Assembly: GCA_018267655.1 (NCBI GenBank)
Contig: JAFDYB010000086.1
Coordinates: 186,001 to 250,000 of the forward strand
DNA length: 64,000 bases
From: Bacteroidota bacterium
GTDB lineage: Bacteria; Bacteroidota; Bacteroidia; B-17B0; Aurantibacillaceae
Direction: 5' to 3'
The notes beneath the pieces are model-generated. The model was not told the DNA's origin. It saw only the letters and a program-made list of their open reading frames with translations, and did no database searches. Below, piece by piece: positions 26,706 to 35,193 of the stretch. The position numbers and the translations under genes were made by a program. Within the stretch, counting starts at the first letter, position 1, and each line of letters opens with the position of its first letter.

Positions 26706-28154
26706 TTAAATATTTAAATAGGGTAATAAGCCATGTAAGCCACCTTCACGCCCAAAGCCACTTTCTTTATATCCGCCAAAGGGTGAGGTTGGGTCAAATT
26801 TATTATAAGTATTTGCCCATATTACACCGGCCCTTAGTTTAGAAGTGAGATTAAAAATTTTAGATCCCTTGTCTGTCCAAACACCTGCGCTTAATCCGTA
26901 TGGTATATTATTAGCTTTTTCAATTACCTCTTCAATAGTTCTGAATGTTTGTATAGTTAAAACCGGCCCGAAAATTTCTTCTTGAACAATGCGATGCGAT
27001 TGAGATGTATGTAAAAACAAAGTGGGTTTGCAGAAGTAACCTTTATTAGGGAGTTTGCAAGAGGGTTGGTAAATTTCTGCACCTTCGCTTGTACCTAATT
27101 GTATATAGTAATTTATTTTTTCTAATTGTTCTTTTGAATTAATGGCGCCAATATCAGTATTTTTATCGAGTGGGTCTCCAACTATTAAGGTTTCTATGCG
27201 GGCTTTTAATTTTGTTATTACTTCATTAGCTACACTTTCTTGAACGAATAAGCGTGAGCCGGCACAACACACATGCCCTTGATTAAAAAATATTCCGTTC
27301 ACAATTCCTTCAACAGCTTGGTCAATTGCAGCGTCTGCAAACACGATATTTGCAGCTTTTCCACCTAATTCAAGCGTAAGTTTTTTATTAGTACCTGCAA
27401 TTGATTTTTGTATAATTTTTCCCACGTCGGTGCTGCCTGTAAAAGCAATTTTTTTAACATCATTATGCTGTACCATTGCGGCGCCTGTGGTACCAAAGCC
27501 GGTAATAATATTAACTACACCGGGCGGTAAATCACAATCTTGAATTATTTCGGCCAATTTAAGCGCGGTAAGCGGTGTGCTTTCGGCAGGCTTTAAAACT
27601 ACGGTATTACCCGTAGCAAGTGCCGGTGCTATTTTCCAAGCAGCCATTAATAATGGAAAATTCCAAGGTATTATTTGAGCAGCTACACCAAGTGCCTGCG
27701 GTTGTTTGTTTGGAAAGGCGTATTTGAGTTTATCTGCCCAACCGGCATAATAAAAAAAATGATTAGCCGCTGTGGGAATGTCAAAATCTCTGCTCTCACG
27801 AATAGGTTTTCCTCCGTTTAAACTTTCAATTACAGCTAACTCACGACTTCTTTCTTGGATTACACGTGCAATTCTGAAAATATATTTTGCTCTTTCTGAT
27901 GCGTTTATTTTTTTCCAATACTTGTCGTATGCTTTTTTTGCAGCAGCAACTGCGGTATTTACATCGGCATTATTTGCTTCGGCAACTTCGGCAATAACAC
28001 TTTCAGAAGCCGGGTTAATTGTTTTGAAATATTTTTTTGATTTTGGAGCGGTAAACTTTCCATCAATAAATAAATCGTATTGTTTTTTTAGTTTAATGTG
28101 ATCTTTAGCTTCCGGGGCGGGAGCGTAATCCCAAATAAAATTATTTGAACTCAT
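26706..28154 (-). CDS. NAD(P)-dependent aldehyde dehydrogenase
   Basis: A 482-residue ALDH superfamily enzyme. The cofactor site is IIPWNFPLLMAAWKIAPALA, with the catalytic Glu in LTLELGGKAANIVF, the nucleophile Cys in NQGHVCCAGSRLFV, and EEIFGPVLTIQTF near the end. It oxidises an aldehyde to the acid. It lies 11 nt downstream of deoC, so one likely substrate is acetaldehyde from deoxyribose-phosphate cleavage, which would give acetate; this is an inference from context. The length is normal. Confidence 0.92.
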   Translation of the reverse strand: MSSNNFIWDYAPAPEAKDHIKLKKQYDLFIDGKFTAPKSKKYFKTINPASESVIAEVAEANNADVNTAVAAAKKAYDKYWKKINASERAKYIFRIARVIQERSRELAVIESLNGGKPIRESRDFDIPTAANHFFYYAGWADKLKYAFPNKQPQALGVAAQIIPWNFPLLMAAWKIAPALATGNTVVLKPAESTPLTALKLAEIIQDCDLPPGVVNIITGFGTTGAAMVQHNDVKKIAFTGSTDVGKIIQKSIAGTNKKLTLELGGKAANIVFADAAIDQAVEGIVNGIFFNQGHVCCAGSRLFVQESVANEVITKLKARIETLIVGDPLDKNTDIGAINSKEQLEKINYYIQLGTSEGAEIYQPSCKLPNKGYFCKPTLFLHTSQSHRIVQEEIFGPVLTIQTFRTIEEVIEKANNIPYGLSAGVWTDKGSKIFNLTSKLRAGVIWANTYNKFDPTSPFGGYKESGFGREGGLHGLLPYLNI

Positions 28155-28165
28155 TTTTTGTTTTT

Positions 28166-29062
28166 TTAATCTACTGAAATATAATCTTTACTATAATAAA
28201 CGCCTTGTTGTTCTTTTGCAAGTTGTAGTATTATGTCGTTTGCCAAGCTGCTTGCACCAAACCTAAACCAATGATTACTCATCCAATTTGAACCTAAGGT
28301 TTCATAAAGCATTACCAAATATTGCAATGCTGATTTAGCAGTGCCTATACCTCCGGCAGGCTTCATGCCTATCATAATACCGGTTTTTAAATAATAATCT
28401 TTTATAGCTTGAAGCATAACATGAGTAACGGGCATTGTGGCAGCGGGTTGAATTTTTCCGGTACTGGTTTTAATAAAATCGGCGCCGGCGTAAATAGCAA
28501 TGTCGCTTGCTTTTCTAACATTATCTAGTGTGCTTAATTCGCCGGTTTCAAGTATTACTTTTAAGCGTGCATTACCGCAAGCTTCTTTTATAATAGCAAT
28601 TTCATCGAATACAAAATTGTAATTGCCTTTTAAAAATTCGCCTCGGCTAATTACCATATCAATTTCATCGGCACCATTATCAACGGCAAATTTAGTGTCA
28701 TCTATTTTTATTTTGCGGGTAGAGTTTCCACTGGGAAATGCTGTTGAAACAGAGGCAACCTTTACCTCGCTCCCATTCAAAGCTGTTTTTGCAATTTTTA
28801 CAAAATTTGGATAAACACATACCGCTGCTACAGTAGGTAAATCGTGTATATTTTCGTTTAAGTGCATGGCTTTGTAACACATTTGTTTTACTTTACCTTC
28901 AGTATCTTTTCCCTCTAAGGTAGTAAGGTCAATCATATTTAAGGCTAATTTTAACCCATTTACTTTAGTATGTTTTTTTAAGCTTCTACTGTTAAATCTT
29001 GCTATGCGTTCTTCAACTGCTACTTGGTCGGTTACCGGTGTATTTCGAAAATCAAACTGCAT
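28166..29062 (-). CDS. deoC: Deoxyribose-phosphate aldolase
   Basis: 298 residues, longer than the 220-260 residues of many DeoC proteins because of an N-terminal arm and a C-terminal WMSNHWFRFGASSLANDIIL extension typical of the longer class. The class I aldolase core has VCVYPNFVKIA, EIDMVISRGEFL, LKVILETGEL and the Schiff-base Lys in DFIKTSTGKIQPAATMPV. It cleaves 2-deoxyribose-5-phosphate into glyceraldehyde-3-phosphate and acetaldehyde in nucleoside salvage. It is the first gene of a deoC-aldehyde dehydrogenase pair. Confidence 0.95.
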   Translation of the reverse strand: MQFDFRNTPVTDQVAVEERIARFNSRSLKKHTKVNGLKLALNMIDLTTLEGKDTEGKVKQMCYKAMHLNENIHDLPTVAAVCVYPNFVKIAKTALNGSEVKVASVSTAFPSGNSTRKIKIDDTKFAVDNGADEIDMVISRGEFLKGNYNFVFDEIAIIKEACGNARLKVILETGELSTLDNVRKASDIAIYAGADFIKTSTGKIQPAATMPVTHVMLQAIKDYYLKTGIMIGMKPAGGIGTAKSALQYLVMLYETLGSNWMSNHWFRFGASSLANDIILQLAKEQQGVYYSKDYISVD

Positions 29063-29164
29063 TTATTTATATAATAATTTTAAACACTAATTTACACTTT
29101 TTTTGCTTTTGTTTATCAAATAATCCATCAACAAAGAAAATTTATTTCCTATATTTAAAAACAA

Positions 29165-30424
29165 ATGTTTAATTTTTGTAAGCCCATAAATACTAAAAAA
29201 CGCTTTACACCTCATCGCAGTTTAAGCGCCAGATACTCATTTACGTTATTTGAGAGTGCGGCATTAGTTAATGAAAATGAATGGAATGAGGTGTGTCATA
29301 ACAATGCACTTTTTCTTAATCTTAATTATTTGGCATTACTCGAAAAATTAGATGTTGCCAATGTATTTGCCCGTTATAGCATCATTTATAAATCAAAAAA
29401 ACCGGTGGGGATTATTTATTTTCAAATAGTAGATTTTAAAGCTTCGGTTTTTGGTAATTTGTTTCAAACGCAATTGCAAGCGGTTCCTTCTAAACGCATA
29501 GGAATGATGAAAAGTATTATTAATCATCATCAAAATGAAACATTACTACGTTTATTTACTTGTGGCAACAATAATGTTAGTGGGCCTCACGGCTATAATT
29601 TTACTACAGCTGTACCTGAAAAAATTCAAGTGGAGTTATTGAATAGAATAATTGATATTGTTTCGAAAGAGGAAAAATTAAAATCGAGTATATCTGCAGT
29701 TCTAATAAAAGATTTTTATTCGCCTTTAGTAAACGAGAAATGCTTAACAAACGAAGGTTATACGCGCTTTTCTGTTGAACCAAACATGATATTAGAAGTT
29801 CCTGAAAACGTTTTTAATTTAGAAGACTACATTGCATTGTTCTCAAAAAAATATAGGAACAGGGTAAAATCTATTTTAAAAAAATCAAGTAATTTACAAG
29901 TTAAAGAATTATCATTGGGCGAAATAATTGTGCTTGAACCTTTTATTTATAAGCTATACGAACAAGTGTATGATAAAGCTAAATTTAAATTAGCTAAATT
30001 ACAAGCAACTTATTTTTCAGAAGTAAAAAAAATATTTAACAACCGGTTTTCACTAAAAGGTGTTTTTAATGGCGATCAACTGCTTGCTTTTTGCTCGAGC
30101 TTTTATTTTGATAAAGACACGGTTGAGGCACATTATGTGGGAATTAATTATACATTAAATTCAAATTATGATTTGTATCAAAATTTATTGTACTCTCTAA
30201 TAAAATCGGCTATTTCGCATAATTGCCGCAAAATAAATTTTGGCAGAACAGCTTCTGAAATTAAATCCACTACGGGCGCAAAAGCACATGAATTAATGTG
30301 TTACATTAAACCACAAAATACCATTTCAAAGCTAATACAAAAGCCATTTATTAAGTTTTTACAGCCAGAACCTTGGATTCCGCGCAATCCTTTTAAAGAG
30401 GAAGATGACTTGGGCAAGGTGTAG
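29165..30424 (+). CDS. GNAT/FemAB-like acyltransferase, peptidogalycan type
   Basis: A 419-residue soluble protein. The C-terminal half has a GNAT/FemAB-type fold: FSKKYRNRVKSILKKSSNLQ (FSKKYRNRVK, then the helix), LLAFCSSFYFDKDTVEAHYV, GINYTLNSNYDLYQNLLYSL, and CRKINFGRTASEIKSTTGAK. The arrangement resembles COG3146, predicted N-acyltransferases once called peptidogalycan biosynthesis proteins. The N-terminal half is a related but degenerate domain. The donor and acceptor are unknown. The gene is divergent from deoC across 102 nt, without a perfect promoter box, and has no operon partner. Confidence 0.8.
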   Translation: MFNFCKPINTKKRFTPHRSLSARYSFTLFESAALVNENEWNEVCHNNALFLNLNYLALLEKLDVANVFARYSIIYKSKKPVGIIYFQIVDFKASVFGNLFQTQLQAVPSKRIGMMKSIINHHQNETLLRLFTCGNNNVSGPHGYNFTTAVPEKIQVELLNRIIDIVSKEEKLKSSISAVLIKDFYSPLVNEKCLTNEGYTRFSVEPNMILEVPENVFNLEDYIALFSKKYRNRVKSILKKSSNLQVKELSLGEIIVLEPFIYKLYEQVYDKAKFKLAKLQATYFSEVKKIFNNRFSLKGVFNGDQLLAFCSSFYFDKDTVEAHYVGINYTLNSNYDLYQNLLYSLIKSAISHNCRKINFGRTASEIKSTTGAKAHELMCYIKPQNTISKLIQKPFIKFLQPEPWIPRNPFKEEDDLGKV

Positions 30425-30488
30425 TATTATAACAAGTGAAATAAGTTGACCTGTTTTTTTTAATTTTAATTTTTTACGCAGTAAAATA

Positions 30489-30845
30489 TTAACTTAAATG
30501 TTCAATTAGTTGGGTTATTTCAACAGGCTTTGTAATTAGTGCTACTAGCGCAATTCCTGAAATTTGGTGTAAAGTTGTTTCAAAAGCATTACCCGTAGTA
30601 AATATTATTTTAGTTTGAATGTTGTTTTTTCGTAATTCTTTAGCTGCGTTAATTCCACAAGAGTTGTTTTTCAAACGCACGTCCATAACAATATATTTGG
30701 GATTAAAATCTAGTACCGTCTTCATTACATCATTTCCATCTGATATTTGGGTTACTTTATAGCCCATTTTTTCTAACTGTAAACATAGGGCTTTAGCTAT
30801 AAGCAACTCATCTTCCACTATTAATATTTTAGTTTCTGTATTCAA
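30489..30845 (-). CDS. Single-domain response regulator (receiver)
   Basis: A 118-residue receiver domain with no output domain: the acidic pocket IVEDELLIAKAL, the phosphoacceptor Asp in YIVMDVRLKNNSCG, the Thr of IIFTTGNA and the Lys of ALITKPVE. Its ATG overlaps the stop of the upstream sensor kinase gene (ATGA-type overlap at 30842-30845), so the pair is translationally coupled. It probably passes the phosphate on or acts by protein contact. The target is unknown. Confidence 0.93.
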   Translation of the reverse strand: MNTETKILIVEDELLIAKALCLQLEKMGYKVTQISDGNDVMKTVLDFNPKYIVMDVRLKNNSCGINAAKELRKNNIQTKIIFTTGNAFETTLHQISGIALVALITKPVEITQLIEHLS

Positions 30846-32248
30846 AACTTAGGCAGTGATATTACGTACTTTGGAGGTATTCTTTCTGTTAGTTTAATTG
30901 TACCGTCTAACTGTTTAACAAAAGTGTGAATTAAAGTAAGCCCTGTTGAAGTTGAATTATCAAAATCTATATTTTCAGGAAAAGATCCTGCACAGTCGCA
31001 ATAGCTAATGGTGGTAGCACTTTCATTTAATGCAAAACGCATAGTTATTTTTCCTTTTTTTGCATTGTTATAAGAGTGTTTAAATGAATTTGTCATTAAT
31101 TCATTTATTATTAATCCTATGGGCATAGCTTGTGAAATGTCAAGTTTTATTTCATCTCCGGATAATTCTAAAATAAAATTAGAGTCAATTTTCAGTAAAT
31201 CAAAAAGCTCGCAAATATATTTGTTTAGGTTAATGCTGCTGAGTAAAGTGCTTTTGTAAAAAAGTTCATGTATAAGTGCGGCTGATTTTATTCGTTTTAT
31301 ACTTTGTTTTAATGCAGCTTTTGCTTCGTTATTTTCAATATTTAATTCCTGTAATTGAAGAATGCTTGAAATTATGGTTAAGTTGTTTTTTATGCGATGA
31401 TGTATTTCAGATAAAAGTGATTCTTTTTCTTTTAAAGTTTCTTTTAAAGAATTTTCGTTAAGTATGCGTTTGGTTATATTTTTTGAAAAAATATTTATGC
31501 CGGAAATTTCGTTGTTTGAATTTAATATAGGGTGATAATTTGACTCAAAATAAACAGTTGAAAAACCTGCGGGTTCAAAAGCTTCAATTTCAGAATGTAT
31601 TTTGCCTTGTAAAACTTTTATGTAAATAGCTGTTAAGTGCTTGTGTTTTGCGGGATCGATAACATCTAAAATAGGCATACCAAAAATTGGTTCAATTGCA
31701 TAACCTAATTTTACAGCTTTAATAAATGACTTATTAAATTCCATAAGCTTAAAGTCTTTATCAATAGAGCAAATATAATCGCTCGTATTATTAAAAATTG
31801 CTTTTAATTTTTCGGTACTGTCAATTAATTTTGCTTCGTTTAACTTATGCGCTGTAATATCTTCTGAAATAAACAACAAATTGGTTATGGTATTATTGTG
31901 TTGCTTAATTGCCGAAATTGATGTTTTATACCATGCTTTACCTTGTGAGTTATTGCCGGAAGCACCCATTAATTCAAAAGACAAAGGCTTACCGGTTTTT
32001 AAAACTTCTTGAATTTTGGTTTTATACAAATCAACGTATTCGGGTGATATAAAGGTGAAAATTTGATTCCCAATAACATTAGCCTCGGTATAACCGGGTT
32101 GATATTGATTGATATATATTATTTTAAGATCTAAATCGGCAACATATAAAATATGCGGTATAGTTTCGGTAAGCGCTTTAAAAAACCTTGAATTTGTTTC
32201 TTGAAAAGAAAAATTCGATTTGGGAATATTAAAATTATCAAATGTCAA
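30842..32248 (-). CDS. PAS-domain sensor histidine kinase (HisKA_2 type)
   Basis: A 468-residue soluble kinase. Two PAS domains (about 22-140 and 145-260; HILYVADLDLKIIYINQY, and DYICSIDKDFKLMEFNKSF) are followed by a HisKA_2 phosphoacceptor (SEIHHRIKNNLTIISSILQL) and an HATPase_c domain (LIINELMTNSFKHSYNNAK). There is no membrane segment, so it senses a cytoplasmic signal; no haem- or flavin-binding motif could be confirmed. The start is a TTG at 32248; a stop lies two codons upstream and no ATG follows until residue 98. Its promoter is built from 14-bp tandem repeats. It is coupled to the receiver gene downstream. Confidence 0.88.
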   Translation of the reverse strand: MTFDNFNIPKSNFSFQETNSRFFKALTETIPHILYVADLDLKIIYINQYQPGYTEANVIGNQIFTFISPEYVDLYKTKIQEVLKTGKPLSFELMGASGNNSQGKAWYKTSISAIKQHNNTITNLLFISEDITAHKLNEAKLIDSTEKLKAIFNNTSDYICSIDKDFKLMEFNKSFIKAVKLGYAIEPIFGMPILDVIDPAKHKHLTAIYIKVLQGKIHSEIEAFEPAGFSTVYFESNYHPILNSNNEISGINIFSKNITKRILNENSLKETLKEKESLLSEIHHRIKNNLTIISSILQLQELNIENNEAKAALKQSIKRIKSAALIHELFYKSTLLSSINLNKYICELFDLLKIDSNFILELSGDEIKLDISQAMPIGLIINELMTNSFKHSYNNAKKGKITMRFALNESATTISYCDCAGSFPENIDFDNSTSTGLTLIHTFVKQLDGTIKLTERIPPKYVISLPKF

Positions 32249-32297
32249 TAATCAAAAATACATAATCAAAAATACATAATCAAAAATACATAATCAA
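32248..32297 (-). repeat. 14-bp tandem repeats forming the sensor kinase promoter
   Basis: Three perfect copies of ATAATCAAAAATAC (32248, 32262, 32276) plus 8 bases of a fourth. On the minus strand each copy carries TATTTTTG, a perfect TAnnTTTG -7 box. The TTTG of one copy is exactly 20 nt from the -7 box two copies downstream, so the repeats alone build a consensus promoter. The last box ends 4 nt before the TTG start. Confidence 0.75.
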
Positions 32298-32375
32298 TTT
32301 TAATTTTTAAAGATGTTCCATGATTTTAACACAAAGGGTACAGATTGGTTTGAAGACATACATACACATTAAAAT

Positions 32376-32429
32376 AGCTAACCAAAGATGACTAAATTTA
32401 AAACCATATAAAACCATCTTTGATTAGCT
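32376..32429 (-). terminator. Long inverted repeat downstream of recA
   Basis: Arms AGCTAACCAAAGATG (32376-32390) and CATCTTTGATTAGCT (32415-32429) pair at 14 of 15 positions, with a 24-nt loop. On the minus strand, the recA direction, it is followed by TATTTTAATG. A second, smaller inverted repeat, ACTAAATA / TATTTAGT, lies at 32451-32476, next to the recA stop. They are probable recA transcript ends, though the T runs are weak. Confidence 0.45.
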
Positions 32430-32489
32430 GAAAACTAATTGGTGTAAGAGACTAAATACGTTTGCACATATTTAGTTTTTAAAAATACT

Positions 32490-33557
32490 TTAATCAGCTT
32501 GCTCTACTTCAGAATTTAAAATTTCTTTTATTTTAAATTCTATTTCCTCTGCTAAATCGGTATTCTCAATAAATAAATTTTTTACTGCCTCTTTACCTTG
32601 CCCAAGTTTAGTATCCTCATAACTAAACCAAGAGCCTGCTTTTTTAATTACTCCCTTTTCAACGCCTATATCAATTATTTCTCCAACCTTACTAATACCC
32701 TCTCCAAAAACAATATCAAACTCAGCTTGACGGAATGGAGGCGCTACTTTATTTTTTATCACTTTTACTCTAACACGATTACCGGTAACAAGCTCTCCTT
32801 CTTTTATTTGGCTAATGCGGCGAATATCTAACCTTACAGAAGCGTAAAATTTTAAAGCATTACCACCTGTAGTTGTTTCAGGATTACCAAACATTATTCC
32901 GATTTTTTCGCGTAGCTGGTTAATAAAGATACAGCAACAGCCTGTTCTATTAATAGTTGCTGTTAATTTACGCAAAGCTTGACTCATTAAACGAGCTTGC
33001 AAGCCCATTTTACTTTCGCCCATTTCACCTTCTATTTCGGCTTTTGGGGTGAGCGCAGCAACTGAGTCAATAACAATTAAATCAACTGCACCGCTCCTTA
33101 TTAAATTATCAGCTATTTCAAGGCCTTGTTCTCCGTTATCGGGTTGAGAGATTAATAAACTTTGGGTATCAACGCCTAATTTTTCGGCATAAAACCGGTC
33201 AAAAGCATGTTCTGCATCTATAATAGCGGCAATACCGCCATTTTTTTGAACGTTCGCTATAGCATGTATTGCTAAAGTTGTTTTACCTGAACTTTCAGGG
33301 CCATAAATTTCTACAATACGTCCCTTAGGTAAACCACCAATGCCTAAGGCTATATCCAAGCCAAAAGAGCCGGTACTAATAGCTTCCATTGATTCAACTT
33401 TTGCATCACCAAGCCTCATTATGCTTCCTTTGCCATAAGTTTTTTCTAATTTATCGAGTGTTAACTGTAAAGCTTTTAATTTTTCAGTATTTACCGATTT
33501 TTTGTTTGAAGAGTTTTCGATTTCATCTAATACTTCTTCAGGATTTTTTCTTGCCAT
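32490..33557 (-). CDS. recA: Recombinase RecA
   Basis: A 355-residue ATP-dependent strand-exchange protein for homologous recombination and the SOS response. It has the Walker [20 protein letters not shown], Walker [11 protein letters not shown], the Gln switch [19 protein letters not shown], and [15 protein letters not shown]. The N-terminal 20 residues are Asn/Lys/Ser-rich. The ATG at 33557 precedes [11 protein letters not shown]-type sequence. The leader is about 85 nt from the TACCTTTG promoter box, with a 16-bp palindrome just upstream that may be an SOS operator. The gene is monocistronic. Confidence 0.98.
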   Translation of the reverse strand: MARKNPEEVLDEIENSSNKKSVNTEKLKALQLTLDKLEKTYGKGSIMRLGDAKVESMEAISTGSFGLDIALGIGGLPKGRIVEIYGPESSGKTTLAIHAIANVQKNGGIAAIIDAEHAFDRFYAEKLGVDTQSLLISQPDNGEQGLEIADNLIRSGAVDLIVIDSVAALTPKAEIEGEMGESKMGLQARLMSQALRKLTATINRTGCCCIFINQLREKIGIMFGNPETTTGGNALKFYASVRLDIRRISQIKEGELVTGNRVRVKVIKNKVAPPFRQAEFDIVFGEGISKVGEIIDIGVEKGVIKKAGSWFSYEDTKLGQGKEAVKNLFIENTDLAEEIEFKIKEILNSEVEQAD

Positions 33558-33647
33558 ATATATTGTTATTTATTTTCTCTTTTACTAATTTAATAAAAAC
33601 ACTTTGGTTTTTATTTTAATTGTTTTATTTTTTATTAACCTACGCAA

Positions 33648-33682
33648 CAAAGGTAGTGTGTTTTTGTAGCAACTTGTTGCTA
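33648..33682 (-). promoter_or_regulatory. recA promoter box with overlapping 16-bp palindrome
   Basis: A perfect -7 box TACCTTTG at 33655-33648 (minus strand). Just upstream, the palindrome TAGCAACTTGTTGCTA (33667-33682; 7-bp arms, 2-nt centre) lies at about -31 to the predicted start, over the -33 element. That is where a repressor such as LexA would act. Confidence 0.5.
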
Positions 33683-33814
33683 TTTTTTATAGCATTTTAA
33701 AAAATGAGTCTAAATCCCACTCATAATCGCTTATCCCGACCGAAAATAAAACGTGTGTAAAAAAATAAATAGCTCAAAAAATCATATTTTTATTTGTAAA
33801 AATTAAAATTTACG

Positions 33815-34228
33815 TCAGCTTGTATGATCCACTACAATGAACCATTGTGTATTTATTTTTTTCCAAAGGAGCGTAAAGTACCCCCCTACTGGTTTATCGC
33901 GGTTAAGATCCCACTTCCCTATAATAAAAATAGTTTGGCTGTTAAGCTCGTTGTAATCAATAATTTCAAATTTTAATTGCCCCATTAATGCTTTATTTGA
34001 ATAATTTTTTTTATAGTTGTTAAGTGTTTTTTGCCAACCGTATGTAATGCCTTTGCTGCCAATAAATTTAAGACTATCGCTATGCCAATAATAATTCATA
34101 AATGCATCTATATTACCGTTGTTCCAAGCTATTTCTTGCTTATGCATTAGTTGTTTAATTTCATTTATGGATTGGCTATAAATAGGTTTGCACGCCAGTA
34201 TAAAAAGTAATTTTAAAAATGTTTTCAT
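33815..34228 (-). CDS. Secreted DUF4440/SnoaL-like protein
   Basis: A 137-residue protein with a signal peptide (about residues 1-18, ending IYSQS) and an NTF2-like cone fold: KQLMHKQEIAWNNGNIDAFM, then YYWHSDSLKFIGSKGITYGW, and the C-terminal GYFTLLWKKINTQWFIVVDH. This matches the DUF4440/SnoaL type, which ranges from small-molecule binding to enzymes. No catalytic residues can be assigned. It lies 65 nt downstream of a secreted esterase gene and may be co-transcribed with it. Confidence 0.85.
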   Translation of the reverse strand: MKTFLKLLFILACKPIYSQSINEIKQLMHKQEIAWNNGNIDAFMNYYWHSDSLKFIGSKGITYGWQKTLNNYKKNYSNKALMGQLKFEIIDYNELNSQTIFIIGKWDLNRDKPVGGYFTLLWKKINTQWFIVVDHTS

Positions 34229-34293
34229 GTTTTAAATTATATTATTTATAAAAATACCAGTTAAAATAATTTTATGAATTAATGCTCTTGGTA

Positions 34294-35166
34294 TTATTTG
34301 TTTTTAAATGGGTATAAAATTCTAAATGCGTTAAATACAGCTTGGTGTGTAACCGTTGCATGATTTTCTTTTGGTAAGTAATCAAAATATATTTTTACCG
34401 TGCTGCTTTTGCTTTCTTTTATTTTTTTTACTAATAGCTTAGCATCAAGCTCCATGGTATGATTGCCTATTCCGGGAGAAAGGCCTTCTTTACCAACACC
34501 AACATATATATTGATTTTTTGCGTAAAATTTTTATTCAAAATACTTGGAGTTTTTTTTAGTAAAGCGCCATCGTTCCACCATAAACTTGGGCTAACAATA
34601 ATGTAAGTAGAAAATAAGCCGGGTTTAGTAAATAGTATTTCTGTTGCAAGCAGGCCTGCTAAAGATTGTCCAATAATTGTTTTTATTGAGTTTGTTTTAT
34701 AATTTTTTTCGATATAAGGTTGTAATTCCTCTTCAATAAACGAAATAAATTTTGAAGATCCTCCACAAGAAGGCACAAGCTTTTTGTTTTCAAAAATGTT
34801 TGTTGAATCGGTAAAGTCTCTTTTTCTATTAATGTTTGCAATACCTACAACAATTGATTTTGGAATTTGATTTACCCATGAAAATGTGTTGTATTGCACT
34901 ATTCCGGCCAGATGAAAAAAATCTTCATTAATAGAGCCATCTAAAACATATATAACCGGATATTTTATAGTGTCATTATTGTCATATCCTTCGGGGAAAT
35001 AAATGTTAAGCATTCTTTTTTCGGATAGTATGCTGGATTGGATTTCATCAATCACACCTATAATTAGCGGTTTTTGATACTGTTTTTCGATTTTTTTTTG
35101 CGCCGGATATTTAGAAATAAGAGAACAAATAATAAAGCATAAAAAATAGTATTTATTTTTTTTCAT
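34294..35166 (-). CDS. Secreted alpha/beta-hydrolase, putative esterase family
   Basis: A 290-residue protein with a signal peptide (about 1-22). It is an esterase-D/IroE-like hydrolase: YFPEGYDNNDTIKYPVIYVL, the early DGS motif, the nucleophile Ser in IIGQSLAGLLATE, the acid region near VGVGKEGLSPG, and the catalytic His in PKENHATVTHQAVF. Known members hydrolyse siderophore esters, S-formylglutathione or feruloyl esters; the substrate here is not clear. It acts in the periplasm or outside. It lies 27 nt downstream of dnaX in the same direction. Confidence 0.87.
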   Translation of the reverse strand: MKKNKYYFLCFIICSLISKYPAQKKIEKQYQKPLIIGVIDEIQSSILSEKRMLNIYFPEGYDNNDTIKYPVIYVLDGSINEDFFHLAGIVQYNTFSWVNQIPKSIVVGIANINRKRDFTDSTNIFENKKLVPSCGGSSKFISFIEEELQPYIEKNYKTNSIKTIIGQSLAGLLATEILFTKPGLFSTYIIVSPSLWWNDGALLKKTPSILNKNFTQKINIYVGVGKEGLSPGIGNHTMELDAKLLVKKIKESKSSTVKIYFDYLPKENHATVTHQAVFNAFRILYPFKNK

Positions 35167-35193
35167 TTTAATAAGCCGGTTTATTCATATTGG

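Noticed and set aside
26706-28154. Aldehyde dehydrogenase as the P5C dehydrogenase partner of proline dehydrogenase
   Set aside because: It is 11 nt downstream of deoC and 10 kb from the proline dehydrogenase; sequence features are of a general ALDH.
32248-32297. CRISPR-like repeat array
   Set aside because: Units are 14 bp, perfectly contiguous with no spacers, so this is a simple tandem repeat.
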